Counted from the stretch's first letter, positions 19,494 to 31,824 are shown. The stretch: 64,000 nucleotides of DNA from Candidatus Blochmannia vicinus (GCF_023586525.1 NZ_CP097763.1:434001-498000), one strand, 5' to 3'. The notes: generated by a model from the letters alone, not told the origin. A program made the numbers and translations.

Positions 19494-20255
19494 ATGCTTG
19501 CTATTATACGCATTATTTCAGTGTTGATATTGTCAATTATTATTTGTATATTTGGCATCGTTTATTGTTTATTAAGACCTCATCAGTCATATCATTCTGA
19601 TCTTTTGGGTCGTTTGTTTGGGAGCATGGCTCCTATTTTTGGTATTACAGTTAAAATACGAAATTTTTCAAATAATCCATTACCGAGGAATTGTATATAT
19701 ATTTCCAATCATCAAAGTAATTATGATATGATAACAGTATCTCGTGTTGTACAGCCACGTACAATAATAGTCGGTAAAAAGAGCTTACTATGGATTCCGT
19801 TGTTTGGTCAATTATATTGGTTGTGTGGAAATATATTGATTAATCGGAGTCAAAGCTCTCGATCTCATAATATTTTAATAAAAATAGCTAAATCTATTAG
19901 AACGCGCGATGTTTCTATTTGGGTCTTTCCGGAAGGTACGCGTAGTTTTGGAAAGGGATTATTGCCGTTTAAAATAGGCGCTTTTCATGCTGCAATTTCT
20001 GCCAAAGTGCCCATTATACCTGTTTGTGTTTCTAATACTTCTAACAAAATAAAATTAAATCGTTGGTCTAATGGGTTAGTAATTGTTGAAATTCTGACGC
20101 CTATAGCAACTCAACAATATGAACCTAATAGAATACGTAGTATGACTAAATATTGTTATGAAGTTATGAAAAAAAAAATTGATGAGTTAAATCAAGAAGT
20201 AATTGAAGCTGAAACACAGGTTATTCGATCATTACACTCACGCCGTACAAAATAG
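19494..20255 (+). CDS. plsC: 1-acyl-sn-glycerol-3-phosphate acyltransferase PlsC
   Basis: Acylates lysophosphatidic acid to phosphatidic acid. Seen: an N-terminal membrane helix (about 5-27), the catalytic NHQSNYD (HX4D, about 72-78), a GxxxINR-type ILINRSQS block, and FPEGTRSFGKG (about 146-156), followed by IPVCVSN. 253 residues; E. coli 245. GAGAGAG lies just upstream of ATG 19494. It follows PlsY in phospholipid synthesis. In E. coli parC is next; it is not here. Confidence 0.95.
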   Translation: MLAIIRIISVLILSIIICIFGIVYCLLRPHQSYHSDLLGRLFGSMAPIFGITVKIRNFSNNPLPRNCIYISNHQSNYDMITVSRVVQPRTIIVGKKSLLWIPLFGQLYWLCGNILINRSQSSRSHNILIKIAKSIRTRDVSIWVFPEGTRSFGKGLLPFKIGAFHAAISAKVPIIPVCVSNTSNKIKLNRWSNGLVIVEILTPIATQQYEPNRIRSMTKYCYEVMKKKIDELNQEVIEAETQVIRSLHSRRTK

Positions 20256-20389
20256 CTTTCAAATTGTATTACAGATAAATACTCAGTCAGTGGGAACCCC
20301 CCCGTATTGATTGATTGTTTTAAGTTAACAGAATGTTATATATGCAATATATAGCCATAAAATAACATGCATAACTTATATTTATGCTA

Positions 20390-21577
20390 TTATAAATTAA
20401 TGCGATTGAAACCATCTGATAAATCATTAATCAGATCATCAGGATGCTCTAATCCTATGTGTACCCGAATCAATGTTCCTGTGAAATCTAACGTTCCAGC
20501 TGGACGTATGTAGCGTAGCTCTTCTACTTGATTTACTAAAATTAAAGATTCAAATCCGCCCCAGGAATATGCAAGTTTAAAATACTTAAGGTTGTCAATA
20601 AAACTAGATAATTGTAGTTTATTTAAACGTTTCTTTAGAATAAATGAAAATAATCCACTGGATCCGCTAAAATCTCTTATGAAATATTCATGTCCTTTGC
20701 ATGTAGCTAAAGCAGGGTGATTTACTCGTTCTACTGCTGGATGTTTGGCTAACCAATGCGCAACATGCAGTCCATTTTCTTCATGTTGTTTTAATCTAAC
20801 ATATAAAGTACGTAGTCCTCGTGATGCCATATAAGCAGTATCAGCATCAACCATTTGACCCATCAAATAAGATTGTTCTTGTAATTGATCCCAACAACGT
20901 GCATTAGAAACTGCAGTGCCTATCATGGCATCAGAATGACCTGTGATATATTTAGTTCCAGATTGCAAGGAAATATCAACTCCTACATCTAGTGCTTTAA
21001 AAAAAACTCCTGCTGACCAAGTATTGTCTAATAATATGATGATATCTGATTTTTTTTCACGCACTGTTTTAACAATGTCAGGGATATTTTGTACTTCCAT
21101 AGTTATTGAGCCTGGTGATTCTAATAAAACTAAACGGGTGTTATGTTGAATGAAATTATAAATATCACTTCCAATCAAGGGGTCAAACCAGGTAGTATGC
21201 ACGTTCATTTTTTTTAAAACATGCCGACAGAATTTTTGAGTTGGTTCATATGCTGATCCTGTCATCAATATATGGTCTCCTGGCTTGATAAAAGAAAGTA
21301 TTGCATGAGTAATTGCTGCTGTACCACATGGATATAACATGCAACCAACGCCATTTTCTAATTCAGTCATAGATTGGCGTAAAGAAAAATGGGTAATAGT
21401 CCCGTATCTACCATAGAATAATGTATCAGTGGTGTTGTAATTCTTAATAGCTTGTTTTTTTTGTTGAATAGAATTGAACACTACTGAAGATGTCCGTTGA
21501 ATGATAGGATTTACTGCGCCGTGTGTATATTGCTTATCTCTTCCAGATGTGATTAGTTCGGTTTCAAATTTTATCAT
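20390..21577 (-). CDS. metC: Cystathionine beta-lyase MetC
   Basis: PLP enzyme that cleaves cystathionine to homocysteine, ammonia and pyruvate in methionine synthesis. Seen: [26 protein letters not shown], the LLDNTWSAG segment, the PLP-binding [15 protein letters not shown] with the Schiff-base lysine, and SWGGFESL near the C-terminus. ATG 21577 gives 395 residues and aligns with the E. coli start ([10 protein letters not shown]); the frame extends 14 codons upstream to 21619 without conservation. Convergent with plsC. A symbiont keeping MetC may supply homocysteine or methionine to itself or the host. Confidence 0.95.
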   Translation of the reverse strand: MIKFETELITSGRDKQYTHGAVNPIIQRTSSVVFNSIQQKKQAIKNYNTTDTLFYGRYGTITHFSLRQSMTELENGVGCMLYPCGTAAITHAILSFIKPGDHILMTGSAYEPTQKFCRHVLKKMNVHTTWFDPLIGSDIYNFIQHNTRLVLLESPGSITMEVQNIPDIVKTVREKKSDIIILLDNTWSAGVFFKALDVGVDISLQSGTKYITGHSDAMIGTAVSNARCWDQLQEQSYLMGQMVDADTAYMASRGLRTLYVRLKQHEENGLHVAHWLAKHPAVERVNHPALATCKGHEYFIRDFSGSSGLFSFILKKRLNKLQLSSFIDNLKYFKLAYSWGGFESLILVNQVEELRYIRPAGTLDFTGTLIRVHIGLEHPDDLINDLSDGFNRINL

Positions 21578-22691
21578 AATTACTGTTTTAAATTGATTAA
21601 CCCTAAAACTTGCGATCAACTTTTATCACGATATCATATTTCTATTGTGATTATTCTTTTATTAGATAAAAAATTAAAATTCTTTATAAATTACCTATTA
21701 AATTTATATATATTCAAGTTATTTAATTAAACTACAATATAATAACTGTATGTTGCTCCAATTTCAATGGATGTATGTAGATTATATTTAGTATTATATC
21801 TAACAGCATAATACATAGTGCGATTTATGTTAAAGAGAAAATTATTTTTAATTAAATGATTTATATCAAGTGAATAATCATTCAATGATATTTAAATATA
21901 TAATTTTTATGTGTTAATTGTTTATATAGTTGTTACATAAATTTTATTTTTAGTTTTTAATGCGCTGTGATTGAATATAATTGTTACATTAATTTTTTAA
22001 GAAATGATGTTTATCATAAGTTTATGAGTGTATGGTTGAATTGAATCGTTGCGTTATTTATACGATATATAGAGTTTAATAAAACAGATAGGTCAATATT
22101 ATTTCATGGTAGTATTACATTATTTAAATGATTTGAATAAATATATGATAACTACTATAATATTAGTTGATAGTTAATTATCATTGTAAAATGAAAATCC
22201 CTTTGGGATATATCTTGATAAAAGTAAATAACGTTGAGACAAAACAAAATGTTGACATCAGTGTGGTGATTATTGATTGATCAATAAGCCGGCATTAGTT
22301 GTAGTTGATAAAATTAATTGGACTAAATATAAGTTGTCTATTCGACTATCACTAAATATAGTTTATGTTACTTAAATACAGCATAACGTAAATAAGATTA
22401 TAAATCATTTTAAAAAGCTATTATATCCGTATGTATAGACAAATATCTGTTACTGTAATCGTTATATTGATATATAGTAAATAGATATATTTATGTTTTA
22501 TTTTTGTTTTAAAAGGATAGGTTTTGCTAAAACCATACATAATTTCTACGGTTATCTTGCAATGGTTATCAGTTTCAATATAAAGCCATGATTTGTTTTA
22601 TTTATACTGAAATATTGCTAGGTTTTAGTTTTTTGTAAGTATAACAAATTTTCTAATATTTTAATTTATAAATTAGTTAATTTTTAAAATA
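21578..22691. other. 1.1-kb gene-free region between metC and tRNA-Phe
   Basis: No open frame or RNA gene that I can support. The flanks come from distant E. coli regions (metC versus the pheU-cutA-groE region), so this is a synteny joint. Short palindromic words such as attgatcaat (near 22273) and a weak 5-bp hairpin near 22198 are within chance expectation. Confidence 0.55.
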
Positions 22692-22764
22692 TGCCCGGAC
22701 TTGGAATTGAACCAAGGACACGAGGATCTTCAGTCCTCTGCTCTACCGACTGAGCTATCCGGGC
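22692..22764 (-). tRNA. pheU: tRNA-Phe, anticodon GAA
   Basis: 73-nt minus-strand cloverleaf: acceptor GCCCGGA/TCCGGGC, D-arm AGCTCAGTCGGTAGAGCA, anticodon loop ACTGAAGAT with GAA, T-arm GGTTCAATTCC. Near-identical to enterobacterial tRNA-Phe. Its position before cutA and groE matches E. coli pheU. CCA is not encoded. Confidence 0.97.
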
Positions 22765-23141
22765 TTTTAGTTTTGATCGACATTTTTAATAAAAGAATCT
22801 AGTCGTATTATCTTTATTCTACTTATTTCGTCAATATATTTCATATGTTAATGAAAACTATTATTTAAGTATTTCAAAATAACAAATCATTCCAGATTCC
22901 ATATTAGTTTATATCAGCAACACCATTTTAATTAAACAGTATAAATAGCAACAAATAGATAATTGTTATTCGTTTTACTAAAATATATCTCATTTTACTA
23001 TTTGAAATAGTGATTTTTATTTTCTATTAATTTATCAAATAAAATACTTTTATAAAATTTTAGAATACAAAGTTCAATTCTTAAGACTTATTGTTATAGT
23101 AAGTATATTAGGCTTCGTTGCATAATTAATATTATATAGTA
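22765..23141. other. Spacer between tRNA-Phe and cutA
   Basis: 377 bp, AT-rich, no supported gene. E. coli has dsbD and other genes near here; no remnant recognised. Confidence 0.5.
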
Positions 23142-23453
23142 TTATGGTAATGTGGATCGTATCCACGATAGGTAGCTTGGTTCTCCATCTATAATAGGTA
23201 GTACTAATAATTCCGGAACTTTATAAGGATGTAACTTTTTAATTGTTGTAAACACTGCATCTTTTAAAAATTTTTGTGTTTTAATTAATAGTTGTAATTC
23301 AGTGTGATCTTTCAGGGTAGTTTCCCAATAATAAAATGAGCGCACTTCGTGCAATAAAGTTATACATGCTGCTAATTTATTATTTAATAATGTTTTTGTA
23401 ATATTTAAAACAACAGACATATCGTTTGGTGTAGTACACAGGATTATTATCAT
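23142..23453 (-). CDS. cutA: Divalent-cation tolerance protein CutA
   Basis: Small trimeric PII-like protein associated with copper tolerance; its biochemical role remains unclear. Seen: 103 residues with CTTPNDMSVVLNITKTLLNNKLAACITLL, the conserved SFYYWE, ELQLLIKT, and the C-terminal HPYKVPELLVLPI and YLSWI, all diagnostic of CutA. E. coli CutA is 112 residues, so the N-terminus is shorter here. It lies divergent from groES. In E. coli it is in an operon with dsbD, which is missing here. Confidence 0.94.
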   Translation of the reverse strand: MIIILCTTPNDMSVVLNITKTLLNNKLAACITLLHEVRSFYYWETTLKDHTELQLLIKTQKFLKDAVFTTIKKLHPYKVPELLVLPIIDGEPSYLSWIRSTLP

Positions 23454-23862
23454 GTTTTTTCTTTAAACAATCAAGCTATGCAATCCATTGATGCAATATA
23501 TAGTGAAATTTTTGTACTCTGTTTTTATAACGAAAGTCAATTATTTCAGTATATATCGATCTTTTTTATATTGTGTTTGTATTATACTTTATGTTATTAT
23601 ATTAAATGATATTTGTAAATATAATGTTAATTATAATAAAAAATTAATTGCTATTAATGATTTGATAGATTGCTTATTTACGAGAATAAAGATGTTTATA
23701 TATGTAAAAAATTTTTCATCCCCCCTTGAAGCAATCTTGAATGCCCCCATTTTAACTATTGTCCTGAAGTGGTGAATATTAATAAAATTTGCATCTGACG
23801 TTCGGTATAAAATTGTTAACGTGATATGTAAATAGTTAGATAATATAATTAGGGAGCATTAA
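23454..23862. other. groE upstream region
   Basis: 409-bp divergent region between cutA and groES. A 95-codon frame at 23488-23775 (+) overlaps the groE promoter, lacks motifs and is judged spurious. The functional content I can support is the heat-shock-type promoter at 23725-23752. Confidence 0.55.
23725..23752 (+). promoter_or_regulatory. Sigma-32-type heat-shock promoter of groES-groEL
   Basis: The -35 element cttgaa (23725-23730) and the -10 element ccccattt (23745-23752) are separated by 14 nt, matching the RpoH consensus CTTGAA-N(13-15)-CCCCATnT. The surrounding ttttt...ccccccttgaag also resembles the E. coli groE promoter. The C-runs stand out sharply from the AT-rich background, which argues for selection. 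The leader to groES would be about 100 nt. Confidence 0.88.
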
Positions 23863-24156
23863 ATGAAAATTCGTCCATTGCATGATCGTGTAATTGTTAA
23901 ACGTAAAGAGGTTGAATCAAAATCTGCAGGAGGTATCGTGTTGACTGGATCTGCAGCAGGAAAATCTACACGTGGAGAGGTATTGGCTGTTGGTCATGGC
24001 CGTGTTTTGGAAAACGGGGGGGTAAAAGCTTTAGATGTTCGTATTGGAGATACCGTGATTTTCAATGACGGGTATGGTGTAAAAGTGGAGAAAATTGATA
24101 ATGAAGAAGTATTAATTATGTCAGAAAGCGATATCCTTGCTATCGTTGAGAAATAA
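23863..24156 (+). CDS. groES: Co-chaperonin GroES
   Basis: Heptameric lid of the GroEL folding chamber. Seen: [13 protein letters not shown], the mobile loop [18 protein letters not shown] (about 18-35), [11 protein letters not shown] and the C-terminal [10 protein letters not shown]. 97 residues, as in E. coli. AGGGAG about 7 nt before ATG is a strong Shine-Dalgarno. First gene of groES-groEL, behind a sigma-32-type promoter. Confidence 0.98.
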   Translation: MKIRPLHDRVIVKRKEVESKSAGGIVLTGSAAGKSTRGEVLAVGHGRVLENGGVKALDVRIGDTVIFNDGYGVKVEKIDNEEVLIMSESDILAIVEK

Positions 24157-25842
<1,686 letters not shown>

Positions 25843-25856
25843 TTTTAATTAAATAA

Positions 25857-25941
25857 TATAATCACCACCGGAACTAAACAACCCTAATCTAAAATAGGAA
25901 ATAAATAAGATTAGGGTTGTTTAGTTCCGGTGGTGATTATA
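25857..25941 (+). terminator. 34-bp perfect-stem hairpin after groEL
   Basis: Arms 25857-25890 and 25908-25941 are exact reverse complements with a 17-nt loop. The stem begins 15 nt after the groEL stop and is followed by cttttta, so a Rho-independent terminator for groESL is the simplest reading. The arm is much longer than terminator stems usually are and relatively GC-rich for this genome; RNA stabilisation or processing is an alternative. It ends 22 bp before the efp start. Confidence 0.75.
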
Positions 25942-25963
25942 CTTTTTAGAACTAATTTGTTTT

Positions 25964-26530
25964 ATGGTACTGTATAGTATTAATGAGCTTAAAACTGGGC
26001 TTAAGATTATTCAAAATGATGAACCATGTGTTATAATCAGTAATGAGTCTATAAAGCCTGGAAAAGGGCAGTCTTTTAATCGAGTGCGATTTAGGCAAAT
26101 AATATCTGGAAAAATATTAGAAAAGACTTTTAAGTCTGGTGATTTGTTAAGATCAGCTGATCTTTATGATATCAGTTTAATTTATGTATATCATGATAAT
26201 GAGTTTTGGTATTTCATGGATGAAAAAAATTTTGAAGAGATCGCTGTTGCTTCAAAAATAATAGGAGATAACTTTAAATGGATTGCAACTCAATTACATT
26301 ATTTAATAACTTTATGGAATAAAGTGCCAATTCTTATAACTCCTCCTAATTGTATAGAACTAAAAGTAATAAAAACTACTTCAATAAAAAAAAATAACTC
26401 TAGATCGTCTGAAACAAAATTAGCTACTGTAAATACTGGAGCTATGATTAAGGTTCCACTTTTTATTCAATTAGGAGAGTTAATTAAAATTAATACTCGC
26501 TCAGGAACATATGTCTCTCGAGCAAAGTAA
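25964..26530 (+). CDS. efp: Elongation factor P
   Basis: EF-P enters the ribosomal E site and relieves stalling at polyproline. Seen: a KOW-like N-terminal domain with [12 protein letters not shown] carrying Lys34, the residue that EpmA beta-lysylates in E. coli; [14 protein letters not shown]; and the C-terminal PNCIELKV...[32 protein letters not shown]. 188 residues, as in E. coli. More diverged than other translation proteins here. The E. coli neighbour epmB (yjeK) is absent upstream, and epmA is absent beside mscM. No clear Shine-Dalgarno. Confidence 0.95.
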   Translation: MVLYSINELKTGLKIIQNDEPCVIISNESIKPGKGQSFNRVRFRQIISGKILEKTFKSGDLLRSADLYDISLIYVYHDNEFWYFMDEKNFEEIAVASKIIGDNFKWIATQLHYLITLWNKVPILITPPNCIELKVIKTTSIKKNNSRSSETKLATVNTGAMIKVPLFIQLGELIKINTRSGTYVSRAK

Positions 26531-26551
26531 ATCTATACCAGATGATAGTAT

Positions 26552-29500
26552 CTATTTTGTTGTGTAATAATTTGCATTAGGATAATTAGAATCAAAATTG
26601 TTGACAAATAATTGGTTGTTATAAGAATATATAGGTATGTATGGTAGTTTTAACCCATTATTTTGGTAATATTCTATGATTAACATATGTATTTGATGAC
26701 ATAAAGGCATGCGAAGTTTTATATCTGATATATGCATTCGTATCTCAAATATAGGTAATCCTTGTTGTAAATCTACTAAATATACTTCTGGAGGCGGAGT
26801 ATTTAAGGCAAGAGAAGAATTTTGTACTATTTGTAGTAAGATTTGTACTATCTTTTTAGTATCTGTTTGTAACGGAGCTGGTACACGTAATACTACACGT
26901 GTTAATGTGTCCGATAAAGACCAATTAATAAATTGTTTTGTAATAAATTCTTTGTTTGGAACAATAATTTCTTTATGATTCCAATCAGTAATGATAGTTG
27001 CACGAGTATTAATGCGAGTGATATTACCAGTAAGATTGCTAATAGTTACAGTATCGCCAATACGAATTGGTTTTTCAAATAGTATTATTAATCCAGAGAT
27101 GAAATTCGCAAAAATTTCTTGTAATCCAAAACCTAATCCTACACCTAATGCTGCTACTAACCATTGTATTTTAGTCCATTCTATACCTATTAATGAACAT
27201 CCTATTATCCCTCCAAGAAACATCAATATATATTTAGTTAACGTAGTAATTGCATATCCTGTGCCTGGCGTAAGATCTAAATGTTGTAAAAAAGTGAGCT
27301 CTAGAAACGCTGGCAAATTTCTTACTGTTTTTGTAGTAATGACGATTACTAAGACAGAAATAATAAATGAATTCAACGTTATAGGTTGGATATTATCTAC
27401 GCCTTTTATAGTAGAAGTAACATCCCACAATGTAATATTTTCTAAAAAAGAGAATGCTGAATATAATTCAGACCATAATAAAGTGGTTAATAATAAGGCG
27501 ATGAGAGTAATAATAGATCGTATTAATTGTAATGACTGCGTACTAATAGTATCTAAATCTAAAATCTTTTTATTGTTTTTATCATTAGATACTAATTTAT
27601 TAGTCTGTAATTGATAAGCATTTGATTCATTATTATATGCTCTTAGATTTAATTGAGTAACTCGTTTTTGTTTAGCTCGCTCAAAAGCAATACGACGTCT
27701 CTGAATGGATGTCCATCTACGAATAATATGGTATATGATTAACAACATAATCCAAATAAATAATGATGTTTCTAATCGTGCTAATAATGCTTGAGCAGCA
27801 AATAAATAACCTAAAATACAAGAAATTGCTGCTATTATTGGCGCGCATATCATAAAATTCCATAAAGAATAATTGATGATATTGTCGGAAGAATCATATT
27901 TATTTAAATATAGAGGCAATCCAGAACATTTTAGATTATTGGTAATGAATGTTAAATAAATACATAGCAAAATAAAGCATAACCGTCCCAAAGTATTAGA
28001 AAATTCTCTATCATTATAGTTATTAAATATAGTTAGCATCATTATTAAAAACACAACTGTTACAACAGCCCAGATATAATGATGTGAAAAAACTTGTTGA
28101 ACTCTTTTTTTTGGCCAGCCAAAATGGATAATAAACAATCCTTTTGGAAACGCAAAATAAACGCCCACTATAAATACCCACAATATAAAGGTTGTAGCAT
28201 TAATTTCATCACTAATTTCTACAGAAATAGGGTATAACCAAGCGTGATTTAAAGTATGTCCTATAATTGCCCATAAAATTGGAATTGGTAATGCTATTAA
28301 CATTGAGTACCATATATTATACAAAGTAAGCAAAAAATTATCTTGATTTACTTTGCCTATTTTTTTACTAGATCGGTTTAAAAATTCTTGATAATGACGT
28401 TGTGCAGTAAAATGAAATCCAATTGATGCAATAAAACATAATATTATTAGTATTAAAGTTTTCTGATTAGAAAAAGTCATTTTTAAAACATGCATTATTT
28501 GACGATCAAATTTATTTGCAGTTAATAATCTGTATAAATCATGATAAATGTCTAACGGGTAAGATATAGTAATTGGATGTACATCAGCTACCCAAAATAA
28601 ATGACGATGCGTAGCTTTTTGTATATCTTGTAATGCTTCTTTAAGCTGTTCATAAGAAATTTTTAATTTTGTTAATTCAAGAATTTGTGTATCATAATTG
28701 TCTAATAATGCAGAGATAAGATTACGTTGTATAATTAGTTTTTTTTCAAGAATATGTTTTTGCAGTAATGTTAATGATGATCCATCGTCTTGTTTGCTTT
28801 GTGATGATATTAATGTTAATTTATTTAACTGATTTTCACATTGAAGACGCTTGGCTCTTAATTGCGCCATATCATGATCTAGTTGCTGAAATTTAGGCAT
28901 TTTTGGTAACTTAGAAACTTGAGAACGTAATGTTTCTCCAAGAGCTGGAGATTTGTCTAACCACTGCGCTTGTTCAAGTAAATTCGCAAAAGTTTGACGT
29001 ACTTGTAATGTATATGATGTTGCTTCTTGTTGTTTAGATATGATACTGGTTATATAATGCGCTTGTTGATTTAAAGTAATTGAAAGATCATGATTGGTTT
29101 GTATCTGCTTTATAATGGATTTTGGTAATGTATTATTTTGTTCTGATAATATTTTTTCGCTATATTTAATAGGTTGTTTTGATTCGTGTTGACATAAATA
29201 GCTTAATTTGTTTCTTAATATCTGTGGTTCATTATCTACATATTTATATTTTTTTTTCAAAAATACTGTCCGAAGTTGGGATAATTCTTTATGATTGTTG
29301 GCGCTTAATTGAGCGAGTTCGAGTTCGGCTACTTTTAGTTGTTTAGCTACCTGTTCTGCTTGTAATGCCATAAATTTGGCTTCTTCTATCGGAGTATTTT
29401 TATTTGTAATAGATAATATGTGTTGTTGCGCTAAATTATTTAATATATTTTTAACCGTAGTCTGTTGTTTTAGTAATAGTATCAATGATTCATTAATTGA

Positions 29501-29980
29501 AGATATATAATTTTGTTCTTGTTTCAATTGTTTTGACAAATCTGTTAATTGATTATTAATTTGGAATAATTTCTGTTTCAGTTCATGAGTAGAAAGATTT
29601 TTATAGATATTAATACTTTGATTACATATATTGCTATATTCTCTGTGTAATTGAAGAATTGTACACGGAAAATCGTCTATTATTTTTTGATATTCTCTAA
29701 TTTTAACATTAGAAAAGTTTCTTTCAGAAATAAAATCTAAAGTAGATTGTAGACTTTTTATAATGGATTTTTGATGAATGTCAAAATGTTCTTGTTGTTG
29801 TGCATATTGTAAATATTTTTTAATTTCATGTTCTTTTGAAAAATCATAAGAAAATAGTATCAGTGGATATAAACATCCTACAATAAATATTAACGAAGAA
29901 AAATATTCAAAAAATATGGTTTTCTTTTGAAAAGAGATCATACTGTGTACAATATTATTGCATGATTTTGGATAATGCAC
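26552..29980 (-). CDS. mscM: Miniconductance mechanosensitive channel MscM (YjeP)
   Basis: Large MscS-type channel that relieves hypo-osmotic stress. Seen: an N-terminal export or membrane segment, a long periplasmic coiled-coil region (about 50-460; AELELAQLSANNHKELSQL), then about ten transmembrane segments (about 490-930), the pore-region signature VAALGVGLGFGLQEIFANFISGLI and KPIRIGDTVTI, and a cytoplasmic beta domain (INTRATIITDWNHKEIIVPNKEFI). 1142 residues; E. coli 1107, so complete. YjeP is the best match by collinearity along the whole length and by adjacency to psd. Starts 12 bp after the psd stop. Confidence 0.95.
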   Translation of the reverse strand: MHYPKSCNNIVHSMISFQKKTIFFEYFSSLIFIVGCLYPLILFSYDFSKEHEIKKYLQYAQQQEHFDIHQKSIIKSLQSTLDFISERNFSNVKIREYQKIIDDFPCTILQLHREYSNICNQSINIYKNLSTHELKQKLFQINNQLTDLSKQLKQEQNYISSINESLILLLKQQTTVKNILNNLAQQHILSITNKNTPIEEAKFMALQAEQVAKQLKVAELELAQLSANNHKELSQLRTVFLKKKYKYVDNEPQILRNKLSYLCQHESKQPIKYSEKILSEQNNTLPKSIIKQIQTNHDLSITLNQQAHYITSIISKQQEATSYTLQVRQTFANLLEQAQWLDKSPALGETLRSQVSKLPKMPKFQQLDHDMAQLRAKRLQCENQLNKLTLISSQSKQDDGSSLTLLQKHILEKKLIIQRNLISALLDNYDTQILELTKLKISYEQLKEALQDIQKATHRHLFWVADVHPITISYPLDIYHDLYRLLTANKFDRQIMHVLKMTFSNQKTLILIILCFIASIGFHFTAQRHYQEFLNRSSKKIGKVNQDNFLLTLYNIWYSMLIALPIPILWAIIGHTLNHAWLYPISVEISDEINATTFILWVFIVGVYFAFPKGLFIIHFGWPKKRVQQVFSHHYIWAVVTVVFLIMMLTIFNNYNDREFSNTLGRLCFILLCIYLTFITNNLKCSGLPLYLNKYDSSDNIINYSLWNFMICAPIIAAISCILGYLFAAQALLARLETSLFIWIMLLIIYHIIRRWTSIQRRRIAFERAKQKRVTQLNLRAYNNESNAYQLQTNKLVSNDKNNKKILDLDTISTQSLQLIRSIITLIALLLTTLLWSELYSAFSFLENITLWDVTSTIKGVDNIQPITLNSFIISVLVIVITTKTVRNLPAFLELTFLQHLDLTPGTGYAITTLTKYILMFLGGIIGCSLIGIEWTKIQWLVAALGVGLGFGLQEIFANFISGLIILFEKPIRIGDTVTISNLTGNITRINTRATIITDWNHKEIIVPNKEFITKQFINWSLSDTLTRVVLRVPAPLQTDTKKIVQILLQIVQNSSLALNTPPPEVYLVDLQQGLPIFEIRMHISDIKLRMPLCHQIHMLIIEYYQNNGLKLPYIPIYSYNNQLFVNNFDSNYPNANYYTTK

Positions 29981-29992
29981 AAATATGTGTGA

Positions 29993-30871
29993 TTATTTTT
30001 CTTGATTACATCCTTGTGCTAAAGGCATACCGATACGAGCAATATCGTATGGTTGTAATAGATTGTTTAAAATAACCTTTTTGTTATCAAATAAATTAAT
30101 AACAGTAGATCCTAATTTAAATAATCCCATTTCATGTCCTTTTTGTAATATAATTAGATCTTCAATATTTGAAGTGTTTGGGTAACGCCAATGCTTAACA
30201 ATCCCTTCTCGCGGCGGGGTAATTGCGCCTAACCATGCAGTTTCAATGCTTCCTACTATTACAGTTCCAACTAAAATTTGAGCCATATAACCAAAATCTG
30301 TTTCAAATAGACAGATAACTCTTTCATTGCGAGAAAATATATTAGGTATATTTTTTGTAATTTTTGGATGTACTGAAAATAAATCGCCGGGTATATACAA
30401 CACCTCACGAAGTGTGCCTGTACAAGGCATGTAAACACGATGACAATTTTGAGGAGGTATATAAATGATAACGAAGTTTCCATCATTAAAATAATTAATG
30501 ATGTTATCATGACCTGCTAGTAATCCATCTAGATGATAAGGAATTCCTTTTACTTGGAAGATATTTGTTTGATTTATTTTTCCTATTTGAGTAATGATTC
30601 CATCAGCTGGAATAACTAATGTAGATGGATTGGTGTCTATAGGTCGAGAATTATTACGCAATTTTCGAGTAAAAAACTCATTAAACGTTGTATAATTGGA
30701 TGGATTAGGGTTATCGAATTCTTTCATATCTATTTTATAGACATGAATAAACAATTGGATCGCATAACGTGTTATCCACCCACCTTTCCATGAGGCTCCT
30801 AATCCTAATAAATAAGTAATCCAATATTTTGGTAATAAGTACTGCAGTAGAACTTGTATTTTTTCTAACAT
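29993..30871 (-). CDS. psd: Phosphatidylserine decarboxylase proenzyme
   Basis: Converts phosphatidylserine to phosphatidylethanolamine at the inner membrane; self-cleaves to form a pyruvoyl cofactor. Seen: the self-processing LGST motif ([13 protein letters not shown], about 250-262), [26 protein letters not shown] with the catalytic Asp, and [11 protein letters not shown] with the catalytic His. 292 residues (E. coli 322), with a shorter C-terminus after the LGST site. It is upstream of mscM as in E. coli. rsgA, between psd and orn in E. coli, is missing. Confidence 0.95.
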   Translation of the reverse strand: MLEKIQVLLQYLLPKYWITYLLGLGASWKGGWITRYAIQLFIHVYKIDMKEFDNPNPSNYTTFNEFFTRKLRNNSRPIDTNPSTLVIPADGIITQIGKINQTNIFQVKGIPYHLDGLLAGHDNIINYFNDGNFVIIYIPPQNCHRVYMPCTGTLREVLYIPGDLFSVHPKITKNIPNIFSRNERVICLFETDFGYMAQILVGTVIVGSIETAWLGAITPPREGIVKHWRYPNTSNIEDLIILQKGHEMGLFKLGSTVINLFDNKKVILNNLLQPYDIARIGMPLAQGCNQEK

Positions 30872-31284
30872 AATATGTACCTAATTTTTAGATTATTAAT
30901 TTTTAGTTAAATGATTATAATGATTATATGTATTTCGTTATTAACTTTTTATAAATTCATATTATTCTTAAACGTTAATATAACATATAATATAGTTGTA
31001 TATTGTATAAAAGTGCGCAAAAGTATGTTAAACTTTTGCTTATAGAATGAAGTTACTTTATTCCTAAGAGAAAGTTGCAGAATAACAGCGATCAATATAA
31101 GAGATTTCGTTTAATGGTATAGTGATCCATATTTAAAATTTCGATATATATTCACACTATAATAATATGTTTTATATATTTTATTTAACTTAAATTAAAA
31201 TAATATTAAAAATAAAATGATTATAGATAACATTTATGTGTTTAGATTAAATTTTAAATAATATAACCGTATAGGTAGAGTTGA
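30872..31284. other. Divergent spacer where rsgA is lost
   Basis: 413 bp between psd and orn. An 8-bp hairpin (31017-31024 with 31032-31039, gcaaaagt/acttttgc, 7-nt loop) is the only structure noticed and may be chance. No remnant of rsgA (yjeQ) could be recognised. Confidence 0.5.
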
Positions 31285-31824
31285 ATGCATGATAAGAATT
31301 TAATATGGATTGATTTAGAGATGACTGGATTGAATCCAGAGAAAGACCGTATTTTGGAAATAGCTACCGTAATTACTGATAGTAAATTAAATATTTTATC
31401 GGAAGGCCCTGTTATAGCGATACATCAATCTGAATCTCAACTGTTGTTAATGAATGATTGGAATATGCGTGTTCATAGTTTTACTGGATTATTAGAAAAA
31501 GTTAGATCTAGTAAACTGGATGAGATAGATGCATCTAATTTAACGGTAAAGTTTTTAAAAAATTGGGTGCCTTTTAAAAAATCACCAATATGTGGGAGTA
31601 GTGTAGCTCAAGATCGACGCTTCTTATTTCGATACATGCCAGAATTGGAATCATATTTTAATCATCACTATTTGGATGTTAGCACTATTAAAGAATTAAT
31701 GATTCGTTGGAGACCAGATTTGATATCTGGATTGAAGTTACGTAAAACTCATCGTGCATTGGAAGATATTCATGAATCTATTGTAGAATTGATGTATTAT
31801 CGAAAATATTTTATGAAATTATAA
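31285..31824 (+). CDS. orn: Oligoribonuclease Orn
   Basis: DEDDh 3'-5' exonuclease that degrades di- and short oligoribonucleotides at the end of RNA decay. Seen: [11 protein letters not shown] with the first Asp and Glu, the [18 protein letters not shown] segment with the third acidic residue, and [11 protein letters not shown] with the catalytic His and last Asp. The E. coli MDDI reads LEDI, changing only the non-catalytic acidic residue. 179 residues; E. coli 181. Upstream of tRNA-Gly as in E. coli. Confidence 0.96.
   Translation: MHDKNLIWIDLEMTGLNPEKDRILEIATVITDSKLNILSEGPVIAIHQSESQLLLMNDWNMRVHSFTGLLEKVRSSKLDEIDASNLTVKFLKNWVPFKKSPICGSSVAQDRRFLFRYMPELESYFNHHYLDVSTIKELMIRWRPDLISGLKLRKTHRALEDIHESIVELMYYRKYFMKL

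Noticed and set aside
20299..20307. C-run between plsC and metC (aacccccccg)
   Set aside because: Stands out by composition but no partner for a stem and no known motif.
23488..23775. 95-codon open frame upstream of groES
   Set aside because: It overlaps the heat-shock promoter and has no recognisable domain; T-rich DNA readily yields such Phe/Ile/Leu-rich frames.
31017..31039. 8-bp hairpin between psd and orn as a possible small RNA
   Set aside because: Stem is short, no promoter or terminator partner; within chance expectation.
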